From Actinomycetes bacterium (GTDB taxonomy: Bacteria; Actinomycetota; Actinomycetes; DATJPE01): 59,595 nt of DNA. Location of the stretch: NCBI GenBank assembly GCA_035506535.1, contig DATJPE010000095.1, forward strand, positions 1 to 59,595, written 5' to 3'. This document shows, one piece after another, positions 44,152 to 52,586 of this stretch (position 1 is the first letter of the stretch; each line of letters begins with the position of its first letter). The notes under the pieces are model-generated. The model searched no databases, was not told the origin of the DNA, and worked only from the letters and a program-made list of their open reading frames with translations. A program made the translations under genes and the position numbers.

Positions 44152-45098
44152 CAGGTCCCGGGAAGGTGGGTCACGGCATTGTGCAGGAGGGACGAGCTGG
44201 GGTGGAGCGAAGGACTGCCGAGCCGATCGTCCTCGATGCCGGTGACCTGCCGGAGTGTCCACGGTGGGACGACGTCTCCCAGCGCCTGCACTGGGTCGAC
44301 ATCTACGCCGGCCGCCTGTGCGTCTGGTCCCCGAGCACCGGCGAGCGGAGCACCTACGACGTGGGACAGCCGCTCGGCAGCTTCGCGTTCCGCGAGGGGC
44401 AGGGCTTCGTCCTGGCGCTGGCGGCGGGCTTCGCCCTCAGCGGCGCCGATCCGTCGGGATGGGAGCCCGTGGGCGCCCATCGCCTTCCCGACAGCCCGAT
44501 CCGCATGAACGACGGCGCGTGCGATCCGGTGGGACGCTTCCTCGCGGGAACGATGCGCCACGACGAGGCGGCCCACGGTGGTGCGCTCTGGCGGCTGGAC
44601 CCGCAGACGGAGTCTGGCCAGCGTCCTCCGCCGGAGCCGGTCGTCGCACCGACGTCCATCTCCAACGGCCTCGGCTGGAGCGCCGACGGCCGTACGCTCT
44701 TCCACGTCGACTCGGCCGACCGCGTGGTGTGGGTACGCGACTACGACGTCGAGACCGGAACCGTCGCCGCGTCGAGACCGTTCGTGACCTTCGACGAGGG
44801 CGACGGCTATCCCGACGGCCTCGTCGTCGACAGCGAAGGCTGTCTGTGGGTCGCCCTGTGGGACGGCGGGCGCGTCGTCCGCGTGGACCCGACCGGCGAG
44901 GTGCTCGCTGAGGTCCTGGTCCCGGCGCGTCGGGTGAGCAGCTGCACCCTCGGCGGGGTCTCGGGCAGCGAGCTCTACATCACGACGGCGCGTCGTCGAC
45001 TCGACCCGTCGGTGCTCGAGGCCGAGCCGCTGCACGGCTCGATCTTCGTCTGCCCTGTCGACGTCACCGCCCCGACCCTCGCCCGCTACGCGGGCTGA
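44148..45098 (+). CDS. SMP-30/gluconolactonase-like sugar lactonase
   Basis: A 316-residue six-bladed propeller. AGDLPECPRWDDVSQRLHWVDI, seen as LPECPRWDD and LHWVDIYAGRL, with the metal Glu; PIRMNDGACDPVGRFLAGTM, SISNGLGWSADGRTLFHVDSADRVV and GYPDGLVVDSEGCLWVALWDGG (in part) hold the Asn and Asp metal ligands. It hydrolyses aldonolactones. GTG 44148 overlaps the SDR stop (GTGA). A later GTG near 44200 would shorten the unconserved N-terminus. Confidence 0.87.
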   Translation: MTGPGKVGHGIVQEGRAGVERRTAEPIVLDAGDLPECPRWDDVSQRLHWVDIYAGRLCVWSPSTGERSTYDVGQPLGSFAFREGQGFVLALAAGFALSGADPSGWEPVGAHRLPDSPIRMNDGACDPVGRFLAGTMRHDEAAHGGALWRLDPQTESGQRPPPEPVVAPTSISNGLGWSADGRTLFHVDSADRVVWVRDYDVETGTVAASRPFVTFDEGDGYPDGLVVDSEGCLWVALWDGGRVVRVDPTGEVLAEVLVPARRVSSCTLGGVSGSELYITTARRRLDPSVLEAEPLHGSIFVCPVDVTAPTLARYAG

Positions 45099-45120
45099 CC
45101 ACGACCACCTGGAGGACCCC

Positions 45121-45528
45121 ATGCCACGCCAGGCATTCCGCACCGAGCTCGCACCACGCCCTGCGGGTCCCTACTCCCAGAGCGTCCGGATCGACAACAT
45201 CGTCGTCGGCGCCGGCCAGGCCGGGATCCGGCCCGACGGATCGATCGTCGACGGGGTCCGTGAGCAGACCCGGCAGGCCTTCGCCAACCTGCTGGCCGCG
45301 ATGGCCGAGGCGGGCGCGACCGGCCAGGACGTGGTGAGCGTGCGGGTCTTCCTGCGCCACCCGGAGCAGTTCGCCGAGATGAACGAGGCCTATGCCGAGG
45401 TCTTCACCGAGCCCTATCCCGCGCGGACCACGGTCTTCGTGGGGCTGCCGGCCGGGTTGGAGGTCGAGGTCGACGCGCTCGCCGTGCTGCCCCGCACGGA
45501 TCCCTCCGAGACCGGGAGCGGAAGCTGA
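45121..45528 (+). CDS. RidA-family imine/enamine deaminase
   Basis: A 135-residue YjgF/YER057c/RidA protein. PAGPYSQSVRIDNIVVGAGQAG at the start (in part), QTRQAFANLLAAMAEAG, and PARTTVFVGLPAGLEVEVDALAVL with the conserved Arg. A GGAGGA Shine-Dalgarno precedes the ATG. RidA removes reactive enamine/imine intermediates made by PLP enzymes, so its place directly before a PLP enzyme is telling. Operon gap to the lactonase is 22 bp. Confidence 0.88.
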   Translation: MPRQAFRTELAPRPAGPYSQSVRIDNIVVGAGQAGIRPDGSIVDGVREQTRQAFANLLAAMAEAGATGQDVVSVRVFLRHPEQFAEMNEAYAEVFTEPYPARTTVFVGLPAGLEVEVDALAVLPRTDPSETGSGS

Positions 45529-45581
45529 CCGGGCAGTCGTACGATCCAGGCGCTCCCCTCGACGCGCCCCTGCCGTGGCGC

Positions 45582-46784
45582 GTGGCCGGGTCGGCGTCCC
45601 CTCCCCGGCTCCGGCTGCCCGGTGCGGACCCGGGGGCACGGCGCGACCTGGAGACGCCGGTGGCGGTCCTCGCCGAGTCGGCGTTGCTCCACAACGCACG
45701 GTGGATGCGCACCTATTGCGACGCGCACGGGTTCGTTGCCGCCCCGCACGCCAAGACCAGCCTGTCGCCCGAGCTGTGCCGACTACAGATGGCAGAGGGC
45801 GCCTGGGGAATGACCACGGCGTCCGTGGCGCAGGCGCAGGCGGTGCTCGGGATGGGCATCGACCATGTGCTCATCGCCACCGAGGTGATCGACGAGGCGC
45901 CGCTGCGTGACCTGGTCACCGACGTGATGGCAGAACCGCGGCGCGAGCTCGTCGTCTTCGTCGATTCGGCACGAGGCATCGGGGCGCTCGAGACAGCTGT
46001 GCGCGAGGTCGGCGCCGACCCCGGACGGGTCGGTGTCCTCGTCGAGCTCGGGCAGCCGGGAGCTCGCAGCGGCGTGCGCGACCGGACGACGGGGATCGAG
46101 CTGGCCGAGCGAGTCCATGCTTCCTCGACACTGACACTGCGAGGCGTGGGCGCGTACGAGGGCACGATCGCGAGCGCGCGGACACCGGACTCCCTCGACC
46201 GCGTCGACGCGTTCCTGCACGACGTCGTCGTGCTGGCGAGCGAGCTGCGGGACCGCGGCTTGGTCGGCGACCACGACATGGTGTCGGTCGGCGGCAGCAT
46301 GTACCTGGATCGGGTGGGCACGGTGCTGTCGCCGGTCGCAGCATCCGGGGCAATGGTCCTTGTGCGAAGCGGCTGCTACATCACTCACGACCATGGGCTC
46401 TACGACGCGGCCGCTCTCCTCACGCCATCGCTTCCGCCGCTGCGAGCGGCCCTTCAGGTGTGGGCTCGAGTGGTCTCGCAGCCTGAGCCGGGCCTTGCCA
46501 TCCTCAACGCGGGACGGCGACACGTGTCCCACGACAACGGACTGCCGGTGCCCCTGCACCTGGTCGGCGACGACGGGCGCGCGGTGGACGCGTCGGCCAC
46601 GTCGGTGTCCGCGCTGAGCGACCACCACGCCTCCCTGAGATTCCCCGACACGGTCCCGGTGAGGGTGGGCGACCTGGTCGCGCTCGGGATCTCGCATCCC
46701 TGCACCACCTTCGACAAGTGGTCGACACTCCTCGTCCTGGACGACGACGGTCAGCAGGTCGGACTGTGCCGCACCCTGCTGTGA
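45582..46784 (+). CDS. Fold-type III PLP enzyme, D-threonine aldolase/D-serine dehydratase-like
   Basis: A 400-residue alanine-racemase-fold protein. LETPVAVLAESALLHNARWM near residue 25, PHAKTSLSPELCRLQM with the PLP Lys, a barrel of repeated strands (GVLVELGQPGARSGVR), VSVGGSMYLDRVG, and the C-terminal metal motif GISHPCTTFDKW (His, Cys) typical of DSD1/D-threonine aldolase. It would act on a D-beta-hydroxy amino acid. GTG 45582 is the only start I can defend; no Shine-Dalgarno is visible. A hairpin CGAGCT-N6-AGCTCG (46818-46835) follows and may mark the operon end. Confidence 0.83.
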   Translation: MAGSASPPRLRLPGADPGARRDLETPVAVLAESALLHNARWMRTYCDAHGFVAAPHAKTSLSPELCRLQMAEGAWGMTTASVAQAQAVLGMGIDHVLIATEVIDEAPLRDLVTDVMAEPRRELVVFVDSARGIGALETAVREVGADPGRVGVLVELGQPGARSGVRDRTTGIELAERVHASSTLTLRGVGAYEGTIASARTPDSLDRVDAFLHDVVVLASELRDRGLVGDHDMVSVGGSMYLDRVGTVLSPVAASGAMVLVRSGCYITHDHGLYDAAALLTPSLPPLRAALQVWARVVSQPEPGLAILNAGRRHVSHDNGLPVPLHLVGDDGRAVDASATSVSALSDHHASLRFPDTVPVRVGDLVALGISHPCTTFDKWSTLLVLDDDGQQVGLCRTLL

Positions 46785-46960
46785 CCGGAGGCCGACCCGT
46801 GGCCCCGACCCGGTCCCCGAGCTAGAAGGAGCTCGTCGTCCAACGGCCGACCACCGGCGCCGGGGCGGAGGGGACCGCAATTGTCACTGGTTGGGAACGA
46901 TCCTTGCGAAGCCCCCCGCCAACCGTTGACGACGGGGTCCAGAGGTAGTTACGGTCTGTC

Positions 46961-46991
46961 TGGCGAAACGTCATTCCGCCTAGCGAAATCC
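46961..46991. promoter_or_regulatory. 31-nt element with two GCGAAA half-sites (copy 2)
   Basis: Contains GGCGAAACG and TAGCGAAATCC with the same spacing as copy 1 at 42364-42394. It also holds a TTCCGCC in opposite orientation (GGCGAAACG and TTCCGCC form an imperfect dyad). It ends 18 bp before the GH4 start. Confidence 0.55.
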
Positions 46992-47009
46992 AAGGCAGTC
47001 ACCTTGACC

Positions 47010-48350
47010 ATGACCACCGCCGTCACGTTCGTGGGGGCCGGGAGCGTGGAGTTCACACGCGACCTCGTCGCCGACATCCTCCGCTTCCCCGACCTCGGTC
47101 CCGTGGACCTGCGTCTGCACGACATCGACCCGGACCGGCTGAGCACCGCCGAGGGGGTTGCGCGGTCGGTCGCGCGATCAACCGGAACCTCGCCCACGGT
47201 GTCGACCTTCGCCGACCGTCGTGCGGCGCTCGAGGGTGCTCGGTTCGTCATCAACACGGTGGCCGTAGGAGGTCTTGACGCCACACGGGCCGACTTCGAG
47301 GTCCCGGCCCGCTTCGGGCTGCGCCAGACCATCGGCGACACGCTCGGCATCGGCGGCATCTTCCGTGCCCTTCGCACCTTCCCCGTCCTCGACCAGATCC
47401 TCGAGGACATGCAGGAGGTGTGCCCCGACGCCTGGTTGCTGAACTACACCAACCCGATGGCGATGAACATCTGGTACGCCTCGCTGAGGGCGCCCTCGAT
47501 CCGGACGGTGGGCCTTTGCCACTCGGTTTACTGGACCGTGCGGGGCCTGTGCGAGGTCATGGGGGTCGACCACGAGGCAGTCTCCTACGACTCGGCGGGT
47601 GTCAACCACCAGGCGTGGTTGCTGCGCCTGGAGAAGGACGGACGGGACCTGTACCCGCTGCTGGACGAGCGCATCCGCGACGACCCCGAGCTGCGGCGGC
47701 GGGTACGGGTCGACATGTACAAGCGGATCGGCTACTACCCGACGGAGACGAGCGAGCACTCCAGCGAGTACGTGCCCTGGTACCTGCACAACGAGGCGGA
47801 GATCGAGCGCCTGCGCATCCCGATCGGGGTCTATCTCGACATCAGCGAGGAGAACGCCGCGACCTTCCAGGCGACCCGCGACGCGATCGTCGCGGGTCGC
47901 GACATCGAGGTTCACGACGGTGCGACGGAGTACGCGCCGCAGGTGATCCACAGCATCGTCACCGGCACCACGCGACGCATCCACGCCAACGTCCCCAACC
48001 GGGGGCTCATCTCGAACCTGCCGAGCGGGGCTGCGGTGGAGGTGCCGTGCTACGTCGACGAGCTCGGCGTCCACCCGGTGGCCATGGGTGACCTCCCTGC
48101 ACAGTGCGCGGCGCTGAACCGCTCCTTCCTCAACGTGGCAGAGCTCACCGTGCGCGCGGCCGTCGACGGTGATCCGCGGTTGGTCCGGCTCGCCGCGATG
48201 GTCGACCCCGCGACGGCGGCCGCGCTGACGGTCGACGAGATCTGGCAGCTCTGCGACGCGATGACCCAGGCACACCGGGACCGGCTCCCCCTCGCGCTCA
48301 GGAACGAGCGCCTCCCGTTCGTCACCGACTCCGTGGAACGTCGGGCGTGA
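47010..48350 (+). CDS. Family 4 glycosidase (alpha-galactosidase/MelA-like)
   Basis: A 446-residue GH4 enzyme, NAD+ and Mn2+ dependent. NAD motif VTFVGAGSVEFTRDLVADIL, then RQTIGDTLGIGGIFRALRT, LNYTNPMAM, the metal and substrate motif GLCHSVYWT (Cys, His), and GVNHQAWLL. CHSV places it with MelA-type alpha-galactosidases and relatives rather than the 6-phospho-glycosidases. ATG 47010 is chosen because the NAD motif follows at once. The frame is open back to 46881 but without homology. It converges on DeoR with a 59-bp gap. It probably releases the sugar that the ABC importer brings in. Confidence 0.9.
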   Translation: MTTAVTFVGAGSVEFTRDLVADILRFPDLGPVDLRLHDIDPDRLSTAEGVARSVARSTGTSPTVSTFADRRAALEGARFVINTVAVGGLDATRADFEVPARFGLRQTIGDTLGIGGIFRALRTFPVLDQILEDMQEVCPDAWLLNYTNPMAMNIWYASLRAPSIRTVGLCHSVYWTVRGLCEVMGVDHEAVSYDSAGVNHQAWLLRLEKDGRDLYPLLDERIRDDPELRRRVRVDMYKRIGYYPTETSEHSSEYVPWYLHNEAEIERLRIPIGVYLDISEENAATFQATRDAIVAGRDIEVHDGATEYAPQVIHSIVTGTTRRIHANVPNRGLISNLPSGAAVEVPCYVDELGVHPVAMGDLPAQCAALNRSFLNVAELTVRAAVDGDPRLVRLAAMVDPATAAALTVDEIWQLCDAMTQAHRDRLPLALRNERLPFVTDSVERRA

Positions 48351-48409
48351 TGGTCAGCGCGTGCGCCCCAGCCGCAGCGCCGACCCGCGTCCGCACGGCG
48401 TCGTCGACC

Positions 48410-49180
48410 TCAGGGGACCGGGACGACGTGCACCGTGGGGCCGAGGCGCTCCAGCTCGGCGGCGTCGCTCGGGTCGACACCGGAGTCGGTCACGATGTCG
48501 GACGCGACCGAGATGTCGACGATCTTGGCGAAGCCGCGCCGACCCACCTTGCTGGAGTCGGCGACAACGATGACGCGCTCAGCCGCCCGGACCAGCGCGC
48601 GGTTCGTGTGGGCCTCGACCTCGTGATGGGTGGTGAAGCCCGCCGCGGCGCTCACGCCGTCGACGCCGATGACGGCAATGTCCAGGTTGATGTTGGCCAG
48701 CGTGAGCTCCGCGAGCGGCCCGACGAGCTCGTAGGACTCGGCTCGGGCACTTCCGCCGCACACCACGAGTTCGATGTTCGACCGCACAGCGAGCTCGGAG
48801 GCGATGTTGAGCGCATTCGTGACCACCCGCAGGCCAGATCGCACGGCCAGGGCACGCGACACCTCGGTGGTCGTCGTGCCACCGTTGAGCCCGATCGAGG
48901 TGGCCTCGGGCGGGATGAGCTGCGCGGCGGCCTCGGCGATCGCCCGTTTGGCGTCGTAGTGCTGACCTCCGCGGTAGCGCATCGGCAGCTCGTAGAGGAC
49001 GCCCGACGCGACCGCCCCGCCATGGGTCCGGGTGAGCAGCTTCTGCTCCTGGAGCAGGTGGAGGTCGCGACGCACCGTGGCCTCGGAGACCTCCAGCTGG
49101 GCGGCGAGGTCCAGCACGGCCACCGTTCCGTGCTGGTTGAGCTGCTGCAGGATCTGCCCGAGCCGGTCCTCCTGGCGCAT
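48410..49180 (-). CDS. DeoR-family transcriptional regulator
   Basis: A 256-residue DeoR/GlpR-type repressor. Winged helix: MRQEDRLGQILQQLNQHG, LDLAAQLEVSEATVRRDLHLLQEQ (in part), THGGAV. Sugar-phosphate-binding domain: IGLNGGTTTTEVSRAL, VVTNALNIASEL, VVCGGSARAESYELVGPLAE, GVDGVSAAAGFTT. ATG 49180 is preferred because TAAGGT lies 7 nt upstream; GTG 49189 overlaps that box. It is divergent from the sugar ABC operon and is its natural regulator, with a phosphorylated sugar as effector. Confidence 0.9.
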   Translation of the reverse strand: MRQEDRLGQILQQLNQHGTVAVLDLAAQLEVSEATVRRDLHLLQEQKLLTRTHGGAVASGVLYELPMRYRGGQHYDAKRAIAEAAAQLIPPEATSIGLNGGTTTTEVSRALAVRSGLRVVTNALNIASELAVRSNIELVVCGGSARAESYELVGPLAELTLANINLDIAVIGVDGVSAAAGFTTHHEVEAHTNRALVRAAERVIVVADSSKVGRRGFAKIVDISVASDIVTDSGVDPSDAAELERLGPTVHVVPVP

Positions 49181-49187
49181 GTCGCGC

Positions 49188-49193
49188 ACCTTA
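49188..49193 (-). promoter_or_regulatory. Putative -10 box TAAGGT for leaderless deoR-type gene
   Basis: TAAGGT on the minus strand is followed by 7 nt and ATG 49180. Confidence 0.4.
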
Positions 49194-49210
49194 CGCGCAC
49201 GTCGATGTTC

Positions 49211-49348
49211 ATTTCGAGCATCCGGGCGATCGACCTTCCGGCCGCGAAGGCGACCGATTCGAACGGCAGGAGAGCGCCCGGAGACCGTGTTCGGGTCCTT
49301 GACCGCTCGATATCACCGTGCAAGGCTGCGCACGAGATTCGATCGAAT
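49211..49348. promoter_or_regulatory. DeoR/ABC divergent control region with TTCGA motifs
   Basis: Three TTCGA-centred motifs: CATTTCGAGCA (about 49210-49220), CGATTCGAACG (about 49255-49265), and a perfect palindrome ATTCGATCGAAT at 49337-49348, 39 bp before the binding-protein start. They are plausible DeoR sites. The rest of the 206-bp gap holds no ORF. Confidence 0.45.
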
Positions 49349-49386
49349 GTGCGCGATTGGCCGATCTCGTCTGAAGGAGCACCCTG

Positions 49387-50730
49387 ATGGTCCTCGTCCA
49401 GCCGGCCGGACGTCCGCACCGCCCGCGGACCCGCCGCACGACCCTGCTCGTCGCGCTCGGCGTGGCTGCCGCCCTCGGCGCCGCCGGATGCAGTGGCGGG
49501 AGCAGCAGCGGCTCCGCGGGGGGTAGCGCGAGTGCCGGTGGGGGCTCGACGTCGATCACCGTCGCTCACGGCTACACCGACGCCGAGGCGGCGGAGCTCA
49601 AGAAGCAGGTGGCGCAGTGGAACTCCGCGCACCCCAAGGAGACGGTCAAGCTCCTCTTCAACGGCGGCAACGACAGTGCGCTCCAGAAGACGGTGGCCGG
49701 ATTCACCGCAGGCAACTTCCCGGACGTCGCCTACGAGTACGGCTCGTCGGCCGCGCAGCTGGCGCGTCAGCCCAAGCTCGTCGACCTCACCGACAAGGTG
49801 ACGTCACCCGCTCTGGACTGGCAGGACTTCTTCCCCTCGGAGCGACAGGCCGCGACCGTCAACGGCAAGGTCGTGGGCATCCCCTCGCTCGTCGACAACC
49901 TCAGCCTCGTCTACAACAAGGACCTGTTCGCCAAGGCGGGTGTCGCTCCGCCCACGAACGACTGGACGTGGCAGGACTTCCGCGCAGCCGCCAAGCAGCT
50001 GTCCAACCCGAGCTCGAAGACGTACGGCTGGGCGTACGTCAACGACGGGAGCGAGGACACCGTCTGGCGCTACCTGGCGATGCTGTGGCAAGCCGGCGGC
50101 GACCTGCTCAACGCGGACAACACCAAGCCCGTCTTCAACTCCCCTGCCGGTCTCGCCGCCCTGCAGCTGCTGCACGACATGGCCGTCACGGACAAGTCCG
50201 TCTACCTCGACACGGGGAACCAGAACTACATCAACCTGTTCAACAGCGGCAAGATCGCCATGCTCTGGACGGGCCCGTGGGACCTGTCGAGCATCAACAG
50301 CGACGTGAACTACGGCGTGACCTATCTGCCCGGCTACAACGGCAACCACGAGACCATCTCGGGACCTGACCTCTACATGCTCTTCGACCACTCCGCGCCA
50401 CGTGTCCAGGCGGCGCTGGACTTCATCTCGTGGCTCACCTCGGCCAAGGTGCACATCGACTTCGCCATCGCGACCGGGGACCTGCCGCTTCGTCAGTCCG
50501 AGACGCAGCTGCCGGCCTACCAGACCTTCCTCACCAAGTACCCCGCGGAGAAGGTCTTCGTCAGCAATCTCGCCAACGTCAAGCATGTTCGGCCGAACAT
50601 CGCGAACTATGCCGAGGTCTCAGCCGCAGTCGGGCAGATGATCCAGAGCGTCCTGCTGGGACAGTCCCAACCGGCCGCCGCCCTGAAGTCCGCGAGCAGC
50701 CAGGTCTCGGCAGTTCTCGCCGGTTCGTGA
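49387..50730 (+). CDS. Sugar ABC transporter substrate-binding lipoprotein
   Basis: A 447-residue extracytoplasmic binding protein. Signal: RRTTLLVALGVAAALGAAGC with lipobox Cys at residue 35, then a Gly/Ser linker. Mature part is cluster-1 (MalE/UgpB-like): WNSAHPKETVKLLFNGGNDS, NFPDVAYEYGSSAAQLARQPKLVDLTD (in part), GIPSLVDNLSLVYNKDLFAKAGV (in part), NSGKIAMLWTGPWDLSSI. A GAAGGAGC Shine-Dalgarno precedes ATG. It is first gene of the importer operon, opposite to DeoR. Confidence 0.92.
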   Translation: MVLVQPAGRPHRPRTRRTTLLVALGVAAALGAAGCSGGSSSGSAGGSASAGGGSTSITVAHGYTDAEAAELKKQVAQWNSAHPKETVKLLFNGGNDSALQKTVAGFTAGNFPDVAYEYGSSAAQLARQPKLVDLTDKVTSPALDWQDFFPSERQAATVNGKVVGIPSLVDNLSLVYNKDLFAKAGVAPPTNDWTWQDFRAAAKQLSNPSSKTYGWAYVNDGSEDTVWRYLAMLWQAGGDLLNADNTKPVFNSPAGLAALQLLHDMAVTDKSVYLDTGNQNYINLFNSGKIAMLWTGPWDLSSINSDVNYGVTYLPGYNGNHETISGPDLYMLFDHSAPRVQAALDFISWLTSAKVHIDFAIATGDLPLRQSETQLPAYQTFLTKYPAEKVFVSNLANVKHVRPNIANYAEVSAAVGQMIQSVLLGQSQPAAALKSASSQVSAVLAGS

Positions 50731-51722
50731 GCGAGTCACTTCGCCCGGGCGAGACGCCCGTCATCGCTCGTGCAAGCCGACCGCGAACGATCCTGCCACG
50801 CCCCGAACGCCCATCGACGCGATCCAGGCGCAGCTTCGGCGGACGTCGATCCGAGGCCCTCAACGGATGGGCCATGGTCTCGCCCTCCGTGCTCCTGATC
50901 GCGCTCTTCGGCATCGTGCCCGTCATCTGGGCCGTGGCACTGTCGTTCCAGCGCAACGACCTCCAGACACCGCCGACCTGGGTCGGCCTGCACAACTACC
51001 GCCTGCTCGTCCACGACCCCGTCTTCCGCGCCTCGGTCAACCACAGCATCGTGTACACGGCGCTGTTCGTGCCGATCACCTTGGTGCTCTCGCTCCTCAC
51101 CGCCGCGGCCCTGAACCGGCGGGTGCGGGGGATGACGTTCTACCGGCTCGCGGTCTTCATCCCGGTGGTGACCTCCACCGTCGCGACCGGGGTCATCTTC
51201 ACCTGGCTGATGGACCCGAGCTACGGACTGATCAACGCCGTGCTCCAGAAGCTCGGGCTGCCGACCCAGATGTTCTTCGCCTCGCCCGACCAGTCGCTGT
51301 ACTCGATCGTCATCATGACGGTCTGGGGCTGGGTCGGTTTCGGTGCGCTCATCTTCCTCGCCGGCCTCCAGGGGATCCCGCAAGACCTGGTGGAGGCCGC
51401 CCTCATCGACGGCTGCACCCGCAGCGGAGCGTTCTGGCGGATCCAGGTCCCCCTGCTGCGGCCGGTCAGCGGATTCCTGTTGGTGTGGCTCACGATCAAT
51501 TCCCTCCAGCTGTTCGACGAGGTCTACGTGACGACGAAGGGCGGGCCCGAGCACTCGAGCACCGTGGTCGTCTATTACCTCTACGAGCAGGCCTTCGAGT
51601 TCTTCCACGCCGGCTACGCGGCCGCGATCGCGGTCGTCCTGTTCGCCGCGATCGCGCTCATCACGGTCATCCAGCTGCGAGTGGCGCGCGATCCGGCAGC
51701 CGGGGGTGGTGAGGCCCGGTGA
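50727..51722 (+). CDS. Sugar ABC transporter permease (MalF/UgpA-like)
   Basis: A 331-residue permease with a basic N-terminal tail of about 45 residues and six helices. Helix 1 is WAMVSPSVLLIALFGIVPVIW (in part); EAA loop is VEAALIDGCTRSGAFWRIQVPLLRP. GTG 50727 overlaps the binding-protein stop (GTGA). No ATPase gene follows, so a shared MsiK-type ATPase encoded elsewhere is expected. Confidence 0.9.
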   Translation: MSESLRPGETPVIARASRPRTILPRPERPSTRSRRSFGGRRSEALNGWAMVSPSVLLIALFGIVPVIWAVALSFQRNDLQTPPTWVGLHNYRLLVHDPVFRASVNHSIVYTALFVPITLVLSLLTAAALNRRVRGMTFYRLAVFIPVVTSTVATGVIFTWLMDPSYGLINAVLQKLGLPTQMFFASPDQSLYSIVIMTVWGWVGFGALIFLAGLQGIPQDLVEAALIDGCTRSGAFWRIQVPLLRPVSGFLLVWLTINSLQLFDEVYVTTKGGPEHSSTVVVYYLYEQAFEFFHAGYAAAIAVVLFAAIALITVIQLRVARDPAAGGGEAR

Positions 51723-52582
51723 CAGCGGTCGAGGCGGTGCGCTCGGCACCAGCGAGCGGGCGCCGCAGGAGGCGACTGCGGCTCCCGTCGGCGTGGCACC
51801 TGGTGCTCATACCCACCGCTGTGCTGATGGCGATGCCGCTGGTGTGGATGTTCGTCACCAGCGTCTCGACTCTGGAGGAGACACGCCAGTACCCGCCGCA
51901 GCTGCCGTCGAGCCTGGACTGGCACAACTACGTCGTGGCCTGGACGGACTCGCCCTTCGGGCGCTGGCTGATCAACAGCACGATCGTCTCGGTGACGTGT
52001 GTCGTGAGCAACATCGTGTTCTGCAGCATGGCCGGGTACGCCTTCGCACGCCTTCGCTTCCCGGGAAGCCGCATCGTCTTCTTCGCGATGCTGGCGACGC
52101 TCATGGTGCCGTTCCAGGTGGTCATGATCCCCACCCTGCTGATCGTCAAGCATCTCGGTCTCGTCGACACGCTGCCGGCGCTCATCGTCCCGAACCTGGT
52201 CACGCCCTTCGGGATCTACCTGCTTCGACAGTTCTTCCTCTCCTTGCCCATCGAGCTCGAAGAGGCTGCGCTCATCGATGGGGCGAATCGCATGCGAATC
52301 CTGCGCAGCATCCTGCTTCCCCTCATGGGCCCGCCGATCAGCACGCTCGCCGTTCTCACCTTCCTGTCGGTGTGGAACGACTTCCTTTGGCCACTCGTCG
52401 TCACGTCCTCGCCGAACATCATGACCGTGCAGCTTGGCCTGTCGACGTTCCAGAGCGCGCACTACACGAACTGGCCTGTCCTTATGGCTGGGACACTGCT
52501 GAGCCAGCTGCCAGTGCTGCTGCTCTTCGTGATCGGGCAACGGTACTTCGTCCGCTCGATCGCAACGACCGGTATCAAGTAG
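51719..52582 (+). CDS. Sugar ABC transporter permease (MalG/UgpE-like)
   Basis: A 287-residue permease. Helix 1 HLVLIPTAVLMAMPLVWMFVTSV (in part), then YAFARLRFPG typical of MalG, EAA loop LEEAALIDGANRMRILRSILLPLM (in part), and a C-terminal QRYFVRSIATTGIK close to the GAVKG-type ending of the family. GTG 51719 overlaps the previous stop. It ends the operon and converges on the next gene with a 4-bp gap. Confidence 0.9.
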   Translation: MTAVEAVRSAPASGRRRRRLRLPSAWHLVLIPTAVLMAMPLVWMFVTSVSTLEETRQYPPQLPSSLDWHNYVVAWTDSPFGRWLINSTIVSVTCVVSNIVFCSMAGYAFARLRFPGSRIVFFAMLATLMVPFQVVMIPTLLIVKHLGLVDTLPALIVPNLVTPFGIYLLRQFFLSLPIELEEAALIDGANRMRILRSILLPLMGPPISTLAVLTFLSVWNDFLWPLVVTSSPNIMTVQLGLSTFQSAHYTNWPVLMAGTLLSQLPVLLLFVIGQRYFVRSIATTGIK

Positions 52583-52586
52583 CGGG

